A stretch of DNA of 64,000 nucleotides, taken from contig JANBVO010000023.1 in assembly GCA_030052745.1 (NCBI GenBank), forward strand, positions 535,763 to 599,762, written 5' to 3'. The stretch is from Pleurostoma richardsiae (lineage: Eukaryota; Ascomycota; Sordariomycetes; Calosphaeriales; Pleurostomataceae). Within the stretch, counting starts at the first letter, position 1. Each line of letters begins with the position of its first letter. Below, in pieces: positions 23,677-34,399 of this stretch. The notes under the pieces were generated by a model that worked only from the letters and a program-made list of their open reading frames with translations, was not told where the DNA came from and made no database searches. The position numbers and the translations under genes were made by a program.

Positions 23677-26600
23677 TGGAAGGCTTCGAAGCAGGGAGGA
23701 TGGAACCGCAGCGCTGAGACGGCTTCATCGTCCTGAAGGGACCACATGGGTATAACTTATACAAAGGATCCGAGGCTGCACCTGCCCATGTCGCAGAAGG
23801 CCCGATGACACGGCCACTGTCCATGTTGGCGGGACTGGGGGGCTAGGATTAGGGCTGTTGGAAGTTTGGGAAGGATGTGCAAGCAGAAGTCTAACGGTGA
23901 ACGATGCGGAGTCCAAGGTTGCTCGTCTGGCTGGTCGGCTGGCAGCACACTTGGTGACTCTGCGTATTCTAATGATAGCTGCGTTGCGCCATGATAATTG
24001 AACGGCAACACATCGGATGGCTGAAGCGTCCAAGCCCCCGACCCAGAGGTCAGTGAAGGGGCAACTTCCCATCTCAGTGGCCATTGGCAAGGCAAGACAT
24101 CAACTTTCGCAAATGGAAGCCTGGTGACACATGCCATGTCTTTCCACCGCCATTAGGATGGAGAGCCGGCCTCCCGGGGCTGGTAATGATGCCTTGATGG
24201 GGGGTTCATGGCAGATGATGAGAAGATGGCCGAGCGGAACCAACAGTAAAACTATCGAGTTATACTGACATCTGCGGAGATGCAGTAGCAACCATGCTCA
24301 TTCGCCTGGCAGCCCAATAGAGTGGCACCCAATGTTGCGTTGGGACGAGACGTTGGCTCTGCTCGATCATCGATGTCCATCTTAGCTCACCAACCGCAAC
24401 GAGCGAGCAGGAGAGATGCCCAGGATCCCATGGTGAGAGAGGCGCTTCCCGCCAGCGGTGAGCGCCGATTCTCAGATGGTGGAGAGGCGGTGCGCTTGAG
24501 GACCATCGTGGTCGACGTTCCTCTGACCGGCAAGGCATCATGGATCGGGGTTGATCAAATCAAGAGATGCTGGGAATGGAGTTGATCCAGCTGTGCGGAA
24601 CCACGCATGGTTCGGGGCAGAAGTACCAGGTACCTGCATTCCCAAAGTGGCTTGGGTTGGGGGACAATGTACCTGACGTGGAAGGCAGGGTTGACAAGAT
24701 CGAGCAAGGGAGGGATCATGAGCCGGAAGGATGGAAGGAGCGACCAACCTGGGGCAGAATCGAGTACATTGTACCTCTACCGACTAACTTGCTGTACCTG
24801 TGTTGAGGTACCTGAGATGCAGTTCTCAAGAGGTTGCAGCTCTAAGCCACAGCATACAGCGGCTGTAATTGGTCCATAAGCGGCCCGGCCGGTCCCCAAC
24901 CTAGCGTTGTTAGTGTAACTTCCGCGCTCCAGCTCCCAGCCGAGCTGCGCGCAACCCTCATTCTCACCCTCCCCTTGACAACCAACGTCCTCCCAACGTC
25001 TGCCTTGCGCTATTACCGACGGTTCCATATAAGATGACGGCCAATGCCACCCTTCATGCGACCCGTTTCTGCGGCCATCTTCCTCGAGAGTTGCAGCCTC
25101 TAGACATACCCGCGGGACATCGAGCAACTAACAATCTCTGCCTTTTCAGTCATATCATTCATGATTATTCCCCCTTTTTGCGTCCTTATCCTCCGGGCCA
25201 TTACCAATCCAACACTTTCACTTCCACATCCCTAGAGTTGCAGTGCCTCGTTGCCCAGATGCGGGCCGTTCTTTTGGCCCACCAACTCCTCTCTTCGTTT
25301 ATCAGCCGTCCGCCCCCTTGCGCGATATGATGCTGCGGTGACCTAACGACGCCGAAGGCGGCCTCTCGGCTGTTGCCATTGTTGGCACGCTTGCTGCTTT
25401 TGACTCGGTCAAGCTCGACTCTAGGAAAAGACTTCGTGCCTCCACCAACAGGCGCCGACCTGACTATCTTGCACAACGGCTCCGTCCAGTGATCGGGTAG
25501 CTAACGAGCTCGGCCGCTCCCACCTCGCCATCTATCAGGCCCCCAACTGACTTCCTGCAGACAGATCGACAGGATACTCATCCTACGCCTTGAGCTGTCA
25601 TCCTTCTGTGAATGAAGGCTGACGCGCAGCCACATCCGCTTCTATGTACTTCCAGGCATACGGGCAACAGCTCCGACGACGAAGATCCGTGGATGAGATG
25701 TCTCCTGTAGGCAGCCGACTCCGTCGTCTCTCTCAGCAGACATATTTTGTGACACTAAAGAGTGGCCACTTCTACCGGAACCTTGATTGTCCAATAACGG
25801 AGGCATCGTATTCCTCTCGGAGCGATGTCTGGCGGAGAGTGGCTCTCTTCGACCATGTCGCGGTGCCAAGGACCATGCTCGACCGTGGCCAGAGCCAGTC
25901 GCAAACGCCGAAGAGTGAACTGTGCATCTCTGGCTGTCCTTTTTCTTCCAGGCATCCAACTCTTTATCTCGTCCACCGATGGCTCAGCTATGACGCAGAA
26001 TTATCCGCACTTGGAGGACGTCCAGCTCACACTCGGCCAGTCCGGTGGGTCGACAGGGCGTGTAATATTGCCTCTCCTTTGAGTCATTCTTCTCATGGAC
26101 GATCTGGAACGGTTCGGGAATCCCTCCGAGGTGCTTCTACCACAGCCGCAACGAACTGGTCGACGCTGCTTATCCTCCGCCAAGGTAAGCTTGTAGACAT
26201 TCTATTTCGTGAGTACATCTTATAATTTCATTTGAGGAAATGATTGGGGCGGAGGACTCGTCAAGGCATGTGAGGCAAGAGAGATGTGCTGTGAGAACTT
26301 AGAGTTAGGATTAGGATTAGAGAATCCACGACTCTTTTTCCATAGCTGCCCCTTTTTTTTCGTCTCTGAGAATACAACAACCCGTCATCGTCTCCTCATT
26401 CGACGCGGAAACTATACCACAAGCTTGGAAGAATATGTTCCCTCTTTCTTGTTCGTACCTCGCCGAGCAACACTTTCATCTCTCTGGGTTACGTCGACGA
26501 GTTTTGCCTTATGTTTCATGACAACCAACTTCTGCCGGGCACGCTGGCGGTCTGCACCGCCCCAGACCTTGGAGCAGATGCGGCTGACCGCGAACCGGCG

Positions 26601-27523
26601 GTCGCCGACTCCAGCATTCGGTGACGGTGGGTAAACAACTCAACAACTTACAGCAGGCAGCCGTGTATGCCCTCTGAAGCGTCTCGATTAGAAGATGCGC
26701 CCTCACCGGAGAGCTTGCATGAACAAGAAAAGCAAGGAACAGCCGCACGCACGTCCAGACGAGACATGGTAGCATCATATACCAGACTTTCGTGTATTGC
26801 TGCAGAAATAAAACACAATTGTGGCCCGAAAGCAGTGAGCAAGAACTGCTACAACTGCATCAGGCAAAAGATGTACTCAGACAGACGACGCATTTCCAGA
26901 AACGCCTATACCAAACGATCAGAAAAGACAAGCGGGCTCTTTCTTTCCCCGGTGCGCCTGACGAGGTGGCATTAGCCCAGCCTTCAAACCCCTTCGTGGG
27001 CTCCTGGGGACGGCGTGACCGACACGTTGCAAAGCTTTAGAAACCAGCGATACATCACAGATGACCAACCCACGTGTCGTCCGTCCGTATCCAGTCTTCC
27101 GCACATCAGAGGCGTACAAGACAGCATCGTCCGAACCCGAAAAGGCCGTTACCTCCAATGCTCATGCCCGTTCTGCTCCTCTATGTAACACCCAAAAGAC
27201 GACCAGCCAGTTCCTTGGGTCGTTCTCATGATACTATCCATCCCGAAGGCGACATATCGGCCGTGAAGGGATCTAGATCAACGTTTCCGAGTGACGTGCC
27301 GCCACTCGGGGGTTTGACCAGTTCGTAGCAGTGCTCCCGTCTGTCTTCGTCCCTTTATTCTTCGACTCCTCGCTTTCCCTGGAAAAAGAAACGCCTTATG
27401 CATGCAGTAGAACAACATTAGGGGGTCGTAACGATCATGAACTCGTCATCCGGATATTGCTCATCGGGTCGGTTCCAAAAGCGGTTGTTTCAATGGGGGT
27501 TTGTGTTTGGATTCGCGTGTGAA
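23677..27523. other. Gene-free interval, 3.8 kb
   Basis: Between the SWIM gene start and the CDC14 stop. No gene could be built. A pyrimidine-rich plus-strand tract (about 24930-25340) followed by ATGs at 25034 and 25611 looks like a fungal leader. The downstream frames (25644-26225) are open but match nothing known and show no splice pattern that extends them. A cluster of GTACCT/AGGTAC words lies at 24620-24815. Confidence 0.45.
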
Positions 27524-29723
27524 TCAAAAGCCGGACACTTTCCTAGCTGTCGTTGTCGCGACAGCACTGGCGGAGGCCGTGCTAACGCTGCCTACCCTGC
27601 CGCTCGTCTTGCGCACTCCTACGGGCTCCTTTCCTCGTATGGAGGAGCCAGCCGTTTTTGACGTGCCCCGGACCTTCATCATCACGCCCGACGCGCTGCT
27701 AGCTCGGATAGGAGACTGGTGATCTTGGCTGATGGACTTGGCGCGGCCAATTGCACTGCCGATGTTCTCGATGTCATTCGAAGCATCATTGTCGATCATT
27801 TGATAGATGGCCGTTGTGCTGCTGTGGCTCACGGAGCGCATCTTTTCGGACCGGTATTCGGGAGAGGCAGAGGGTTTGCGGTGGGTTCGTGTCCGAAGGT
27901 GCAACTCCTCGTCGGAGTCAGCGCCGTGCGATCGTTGGACAGAGATGATCTCCGTCTCCTGCTGCACAGCAGCTTCCTCCTCGATGGAGGTCCGGTGCAC
28001 ACCATCCTTGCTGCTCCGGTTATACGGGTGATGACGGTTGGTCTTTCTCGGTTGTCCAGGTGTCGGGGCGGGCAGGTAGTCATCTTGGTTGCCCTGGACC
28101 TGGGCTTGGTCGATCTCGCTCAGCGGTGTCCTATTAGATGCGCTCCGTTGCGGCGGTGTTGATGTCTGTCCGTTGGACCTATCCAAGGAGGCTTTCTGCA
28201 TTGCTCGGATAGGTGTGCTGGGTGCCTCCCTAGCGGCCGCCAGCTTCTTCCGGAGCTTGCGCTCGAACTGCTCTTCCATCCACCATTCGCGGAAGACACC
28301 TTGATTCAGGTGGAGCCAGTGCTGTTGGGGTCCGACAACCATACCCGGCCGCATGAAGCGCATGTAGGCAATGATCTCGTTGGCAGTAAAGCCGTACCGA
28401 TAGATCAGGTAGGCCCCGATAAGACAGCCCGTCCGGCCAAGGCCTGCCTTGCAGTGCACTGCGATACCCTTCTTCTTGACCGTGATCATCTCGTGAGCAA
28501 GCCTGATGAATTTCCGGACGGTAGCCAAGGGAGGGCATGTGCCATCCTCGAAAATCATGTCAAGATGTTGGATACCGAGTGCCTCGAAATAAGACGGGGA
28601 GTAGAGCGGAGAGTTCAGACGGACCACGAGTCCGATGTTCTTCTCAGAAAAATGCGTCAAGATGTTCTTGAACGGCTGCGATAGATTCGGATGGGCCTCG
28701 ACCGCCTTCAATGTTTTCGGAAGCGTAGGATATAGCTCTGATCCCTCCGTGATGCGGGATGCCGGGGTACTCTGCGGCGAGGCAAATGCGAGGAAGTGCG
28801 GTGAGATCCAGTTGAAGTCGCCATGCTCGACTCTCTCAAACCTCTCGTACTCATCCAGATCAAAATTCTCCAGATCGACACACTTCTGCTCCCTGGCTTT
28901 CCACACACCGTAGACCACGTCCTGTACTGTGATACCGTAATCCGCTTGGCTGTAGCCAGCGTCGCGGAACGGCATCAATGGCGGGTCAACTTGGGCAATT
29001 GGGGCCAGGGCCAAATGTGGTGGCCATGCTTGGATCAGGACCATGTAGCATGCCAATACGCAAGATGCATTGGCGCGACCTGGAGGACGTTAGCAGTGGC
29101 TCACGGAGCACTTGGGAGAGAGCGCCATACTCCGCGGATCCGCCTTGCTCCAGAATACCACGGGCTTGTCCTTGTTCTCTTCGGCACCGAGAATGTCATG
29201 AAACTGCAGGGCGAAGCGGTACAAGTGGCCAATGTGAAGCGGGCCAAAGTCATGGTGAAATGCATTGTACAGCAGTTGGTCATCGATGGAGAAGTAGTAG
29301 GGCTGCTTGTATTTAGTGGGCGGAACAGCCCGTGGCGCATCAGCAGCTCTCTGTGACCGCTTGGCAGGCGACTTCTGCGGCGGCTCCGGGTAGGGAAAGT
29401 AGGTTTCCGGAGTCGGGGGAGTTATATATGAAGCAAGATATAAACGGTCTGTCCATGTTAGCAGAGTTACTGGAAAAGGCTGGAGGAGGCAATAGTAAGG
29501 AATGGCAGGCATTGACTCTCCCAACCCGTCTGGCATTTTAGAACTGCTGTCCATGGAAGCCATCGGGATGGGAATGCCATTCCGTGGAAGATGAAGCCGG
29601 GTAAAGGCTCCTCACGGTGCCGCGGGGCAGATCTGATCCGCGTGACATACCGGGAATATATTCGATGATTTGCCCCAGATTGGTCCGCCCTGAAGCGGGC
29701 TTCTTCACTGGGGAAACCGCCAT
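27524..29723 (-). CDS. CDC14: CDC14-type dual-specificity phosphatase
   Basis: Cell-cycle phosphatase that reverses CDK phosphorylation during mitotic exit, acting in nucleus/nucleolus, spindle and septation sites in fungi. Three exons (minus): 29723-29651, 29448-29131 and 29079-27524, giving 648 residues. Both introns have GCTAAC branch points; intron 1 is 202 bases, intron 2 is 51. The first exon supplies GQIIEYIP, which joins DRLYLASY, the usual CDC14 N-terminal strand. The DSPn domain spans about 15-170 (RANASCVLACYMV after intron 2). The catalytic domain spans about 275-420 with the signature HCKAGLGRTG (C340, R346) and the general-acid loop FEDGT (D309). The roughly 230-residue C-terminal tail is disordered and Ser/Arg-rich, with several Ser-Pro sites, as expected for regulated CDC14. 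The ATG at 29723 is the first true ATG of exon 1; the frame is open to 29759 but has no ATG there. It is divergent from PCC1. Confidence 0.96.
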
Positions 29724-30570
29724 AGCGTCGCTCGGGGATTGCGACGTCTTAGACTGCACAGCTACAGGAAGGAGCGAGCGCTCTCAGGGGTTCGAGTCCA
29801 ATGGCTGGGGATGTATACTATACTCGGTAGTCGATACAGAGAGAAGCAGCAAGCAGCAGGAGTTGTGATTGTCGAGCAGCCAGCAGGCGCATTCGGCAAA
29901 TGACAGCTTAGAATGCAGACGGCCGCACCGTTTCGTAGCAGCTGCGCAGGACAAGTGGTCCTTGTGAAAGCAAGCGGCAGCTAGGTGAGCAATAGAAGGC
30001 GATGACAGCAGGCAGCCGAACTGGAACGATCAGACGAGGAGAATATAACTGAGAGCGGTGGAGGGAATAGGGCAGGTGAGCATGTGAGCAGATCAATGTG
30101 TCGCGGCCGGGACTCGAGCTCTTTGTATTGTCGTAGAATTTGTTATGCTCCTGTACTTGTCTCATAAAACTCGCCCCAAATAAAGGAAGTGAGCCAATCA
30201 GAAGCCCTTGTTTGTTGTCAAGCCACTGTAGGTTCCCCTGAAGCTCGGGTCGCCATAGCAACGGCGTCGTTTTCCCGAGTCTAGCTTGCTGCCTGAGGCG
30301 CAAGAAGGGGGTCAGCCACGATCTCAGATCTCAAGCCTGCGAGCATAGTAGATACCGCACATTATCTTATCAGACCGAGCAACAGGCCCCACTGCCGACA
30401 TTTATCCCACTTCGTCCTCCGGTCGCTGGAGATCATGCGCTTGCAATTTTCATTTCATGTCTCCCCTCTACAGTGCCCAGGGGAGTAACATCACATCTCG
30501 AGCCGCATAGTGGAGCGGTTTCGAACCATAATGGCGGGCTCTGGTGATTCCGAGTTCCCCTGCTCGCTGT
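29724..30570. promoter_or_regulatory. Divergent promoter interval CDC14 / PCC1
   Basis: About 850 bases separate the two start codons, so both promoters must lie here or reach through it. No TATA box or named binding site stands out. A tRNA B-box-like GGTTCGAGTCC at 29789-29799 lacks the other parts of a tRNA. Confidence 0.4.
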
Positions 30571-30930
30571 ATGTCCGTTCCAGGTCCCTTGCTTGACGAC
30601 TGGTTACCGTACGTCATGGGTGCTGACATTCCAGCAAGGTCGATTGACGTTCCATTCCCGACCCCGCGTCTCGCGTCTGTTGCGCTGCAGGCCCTGCGCG
30701 TTGACAAAGAGCTGTCCCCGTTCGTGCAGAGGCACTTCTCCACCACTGTCCCGAACGAGCCAGCGAGCAGTTTGAACCCGGAGGAGTCGCTCCTGCGTGT
30801 CGAATATAAGGCTACCACCAACCGGATGCTTCGGGTTGCGGTGAACTCCTTCATGGAAAGCCTAGCCCTGATAATTCAAGTCATGGAAGAACTAGATACA
30901 GATGTTCTGGAGTCGAGCAAAGGTCATTGA
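30571..30930 (+). CDS. PCC1: KEOPS/EKC complex subunit Pcc1-like
   Basis: Small protein of the Pcc1 (CTAG/Pcc1) family. As part of the KEOPS/EKC complex it dimerises and contacts Kae1, which makes the universal t6A37 modification of tRNA; in yeast the complex is also linked to telomere maintenance and transcription. The read-through product is 119 residues. Visible family features are FPTPRLASVALQALRVDKEL, the beta segment LLRVEYKATTNRMLRVAVNSF and the C-terminal helix ESLALIIQVMEEL. A candidate 51-base intron (30584-30634, GTCCCT...CCAG, branch TGCTGACAT) is in frame. Removing it joins MSVP directly to ARSIDVPFPTPRL and gives 102 residues, which looks closer to the family N-terminus. The open frame extends upstream to 30544 but starts with GTG, so the ATG at 30571 is chosen. 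The gene is easily missed because of its size. Confidence 0.87.
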   Translation: MSVPGPLLDDWLPYVMGADIPARSIDVPFPTPRLASVALQALRVDKELSPFVQRHFSTTVPNEPASSLNPEESLLRVEYKATTNRMLRVAVNSFMESLALIIQVMEELDTDVLESSKGH

Positions 30931-32227
30931 CGGGATCTCCCAACTATCCTGTTCAGCATATATACCAGTCAGGCTGGGTATCGCAAGCGCCAGCAGAGAA
31001 CACTGCAGTCACCGTCCGACTTTCTCGACGGCGACAAGAGACCGATACCAAAGATATGCTGAATTCCGGTCGATGGTCCAACTCCGGCGTCCTCTATACG
31101 CTGAACCTGGCGGCTTGCCGAGACTCAGGCATAATAGGGCCATGTCTCGATTAAAGCCCCATCTCTCGTGTCACCACGGTTTCTGCTAAAGAGATGGCCA
31201 TTCGACGATCCCCCTGTCTCTGTGTTCTTCACAATGAGAGTGGCGATTTTGAGCAGGCATTTGCCGGTCAAGAAGACCTCATGTGTCTCAAGGGCAGGAT
31301 GGGAGAGAAGGAGGAGATAGGTGAGGATCTGGCGGTACTGCAAGAAGAGAACCTAAAAGGGGCCTGCAATAATGCTCTGATCAACGCTGAGAGCCTGGTG
31401 AATCATTATTAGCAACGCAAGAATCAGTCTGCGGAAAAAAGATACCCTTGCGTGAGCTCTTTGTAATTCGCCTCCGTTGTTCATTATCGTTCGTCTGGCT
31501 GGGATCCTCTATTGCATCTCGCGCCATATGACTGGGAGGCAGGCCAGTGAGAAAAAGCGAGGCGAGGTTCAAGTCCCCGCGACCTGTAGAAGCTGCGGGG
31601 TAGTTAAGGTTAGGTAGGTACCTTGGGTAGGGTAGCCGGGCAGCTGCCGGGTCACTAGGCGCAGCACTTGGGCCCTAAGGTACTGTACCTTCCAGTCACC
31701 CTCACTACAGTGGGCAAGGTACTCAGGTACATCCCAACCCCACCCGAGCTGGAGCTGAAGGACCTCAATGAGCTTCACTCTGCTCAACATCACACACATC
31801 TTTAGCTTTACGAACGAGGCTGTAAGGACTGAGAACAGCTGCAACAGCCAGCATTTTCACGATCCTCTCTGACACACATATCCACAGAATGTAGCCATTC
31901 CCCGCCGTGGACACTACCTAGGTACTTCGGAACTTACCTGGGATCATGCCGCCGCACCTGTGGAGGATCCGGCCGTGTCGATGCTGCCCGCCGCCCCCAG
32001 ACGGCCGCGGCTTCACAGAAATTCGGGTTGCGCAGAGGTGCGCTTCCCAAACCGCTGAAAGCCGGGTGCGTATAAGCTTCGCAACGCTCTAACCGTGAAT
32101 GCCTCGACCGCTTCTCACTTTCTTCTTCGGCCCCAAGCTCGAGAGCTGCAACCGCTCACGACTGTCAAGCTAACCCTGCTGGTGCTGCTGCTAGTATGGA
32201 GCCGGCGTTCAGGATGACATCCGTGCC
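30931..32227. other. Gene-free interval, upstream of CRT10-like gene
   Basis: 1.3 kb with no supportable gene other than a possible short first exon of the CRT10-like gene near its right end. The part at 31600-31935 is dense in TACCT/AGGTA words (for example GTTAGGTAGGTACCTTGG and CTACCTAGGTAC). A branch-point and acceptor pattern (CTAAC at 32169, CTAG at 32191-32194) suggests that a 5' intron of the next gene ends here. Confidence 0.45.
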
Positions 32228-34399
32228 ATGCTTTCCGAGATGCCCTGGGCTGCCGGCGGCGCGGCTGGAAACAACGAAGGCCTCGAAGACGATGAAGATT
32301 CCTGGGGCGATGAGGACGATGACGAAGACCTTTCTGAGCCGGATTCGGATCCCTCCCAGCGTGAGTAGCAGATGCTAGTATCGCAGCTTGACCTGTCCTG
32401 GAATGAAACGCTGAGCATGTCCTTTCTAGATGACCAACCCTTCCCTCGAGTCGCAAGAGCTCGTCTCAATCTCACGGCTCTTTCGCAGCGCTATAATCTC
32501 TACTTCGTCGCCTACCAGCATGAGGTCCATGTCTTCCAACCGCACCGGATGGGAAATATTCTTGGCCGTCCGGCGCTGATCCTACGACCGTCGATAAGTA
32601 GAGCTGCCGCCACTGTTGGCGGATATCAGGACACGATATTCCCGCACCAGATGAACCATATGGTTGTCGGACAGCTAGGGAACCATGAGGTGTTGGTGAT
32701 GGCTACCGACGACGGAGACGTGATCGCATATTACACGTTCAAGATTGCCAAGTATGTCGAGCGATATAGCTCGCGTTCTGAGCACCCGCCATCAGAGCCG
32801 CATGTGGCTGTCCCTAAGCAGTTCTTTCACGAGAATGTCGGTGTGTCGGCATGGGGTCTCGCTGTTCACCAAAAGTCCCGACTGATAGCTGTCAGCTCCA
32901 ACCATCATGAGGTGACAGTCTTCGCCTTCGCACTCAAAGACTGGAAGTCCCGGCTCAACAGGCCCGCATCTCTGAACGCTGTCACATTAGAGCTGGGCTC
33001 GACAATAAAAAATCCAAAAAACATACCCGGCCTTGACTCGGAGGTGATATACCAGCCTCCAAAAGACTTCTCGTCACGGAAACGAAGTTGGAGGATCGTT
33101 CTCTCTCTCCCTCGCGACGCGTCGAATATCCCTAGCATCTCGTTCTGGAATGACAGGACAGGGGAAGCAGAGAAGGTCGCTGCTGTTGATATCAGTGGAG
33201 TATGCTGGATTTCCGACATATGGAAGATTGGAAGCCAGCCTGTCCGTCTGATGCCTCACGTCGTCCCGGACCCTGATATAAACCTCGCATTTCAGAACCA
33301 ACCAACCAGGGCCTGGGGGGTTCTCGTACTACACCCGAGTCAGTTTCAGGTTACTCGAACGATCCAAGAATGCTTAGGCATAGGGCTGCACAACCTGACA
33401 TTGCATGAGAATCCGTCCCTTGGCTGCTGGCTCGATATCTCTCGCACACTACTCGATGTCAAGGACAACGCAACGCTTGCAAACTCCCGTCAACGTTTCC
33501 ACATGTTCCTAAATGAGCTCCGTCCTTACTTGCCAGTCCCTTCAGAGGCTGTCTGGAACCACGCTGATCCGCCACAGCCAGCAGTTTGGGAACTGGCCTC
33601 CTCTGGATACGCTGACCTGTGCTCTGCTAATGATGACGGAAGCGCCACTGTCGTTGACCGTGCAGACGAGATCTCTCCACTCTATGAGATCTTGGAGGAG
33701 CTCCAAGACTTCCATCTTGCCATGACAATGGTGCCCAGTACTTGCTCGCACTACATCGAGTTCACCCACGACGAGCTTCTACAGTTCATCGGACACAAGG
33801 AAGCCGTGGAACGAAGCGAGGGCACAGTAGCGTATGGGCTCAATAATGCTAAGAACTATTTTCCCATCCCGCCCGACACGCTGCAAAACATAAGCATTTT
33901 CCGCACATACGAAATGGCCGCCGAACTCTCCAGTCTAGAAACTGACTCACCCGGCGTTGTCTGTCATCGTCTCCTCGAGCACCACAACCCGCACAACCGG
34001 CCGGTGGTCTGGGATATAGCTCCAAATATGGCCCACCGCTGCAGCATGCTGCACTTTGTGCCAGAGCTGTGCCTCGTCGTGGTGGGTTCTTCCTGCGGGC
34101 GGGTCGCCCTCATCACCCTCACCGAGGCTCCGGAAGGCCATTACCCGAGGCGTGGATTCCGAGTGGAGCATCTGCTGCCCCGACAGTCAGATGAGGAGCT
34201 CATGCTCCGCCCCTTCGTCTGTCTTCTGGGGGTGGCCATCTCGCCCATGCCTGACCTTCGCACGGGGGGACTGGATCTGCTTCGCCCGGGCACAACGCCC
34301 CGGCGTTGGCGACTCATCTTGAATTACATGGATCATACCATTCTCACCTACGACATCTCGCGGCCAGATCCAGGCTCAGACTTGGAACTGATTTTCTAG
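32228..34399 (+). CDS. CRT10-family regulator of ribonucleotide reductase genes
   Basis: Matches the fungal CRT10 family (beta-propeller-like proteins; yeast Crt10 represses RNR2/RNR3 and affects hydroxyurea tolerance). Two exons are supported: 32228-32360 and 32430-34399, with an intron 32361-32429 (GTGAGT...TTTCTAG). Together they give 700 residues from the ATG at 32228. Exon 1 has an acidic segment (DDEDSWGDEDDDEDLSEPD) that leads into the family start SALSQRYNLYFVAYQ-like sequence (here TALSQRYNLYFVAYQHE). Other diagnostic stretches are FPHQMNHMVVGQLGNHEVL, VSAWGLAVHQKSRLIAVSS and HEVTVFAFAL. The C-terminal part keeps repeated WD-like strands. The reading frame stays open 5' of 32228 to a possible acceptor at 32194/32195 (CTGCTAG), so an additional short upstream exon is likely and the N-terminus given is minimal. 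Likely nuclear or cytoplasmic; the yeast role may not transfer exactly. Confidence 0.82.

Noticed and set aside
25644-26225. 193-codon plus-strand frame after a leader-like pyrimidine tract
   Set aside because: No recognisable domain, no extension by splicing and unremarkable composition; left as intergenic.
29789-29799. Perfect tRNA B-box word GGTTCGAGTCC upstream of CDC14
   Set aside because: No matching A box, anticodon arm or acceptor stem around it.
31560-31600. tRNA T-arm-like GAGGTTCAAGTCCCCGC
   Set aside because: No 5' acceptor complement and no plausible D or anticodon arms.
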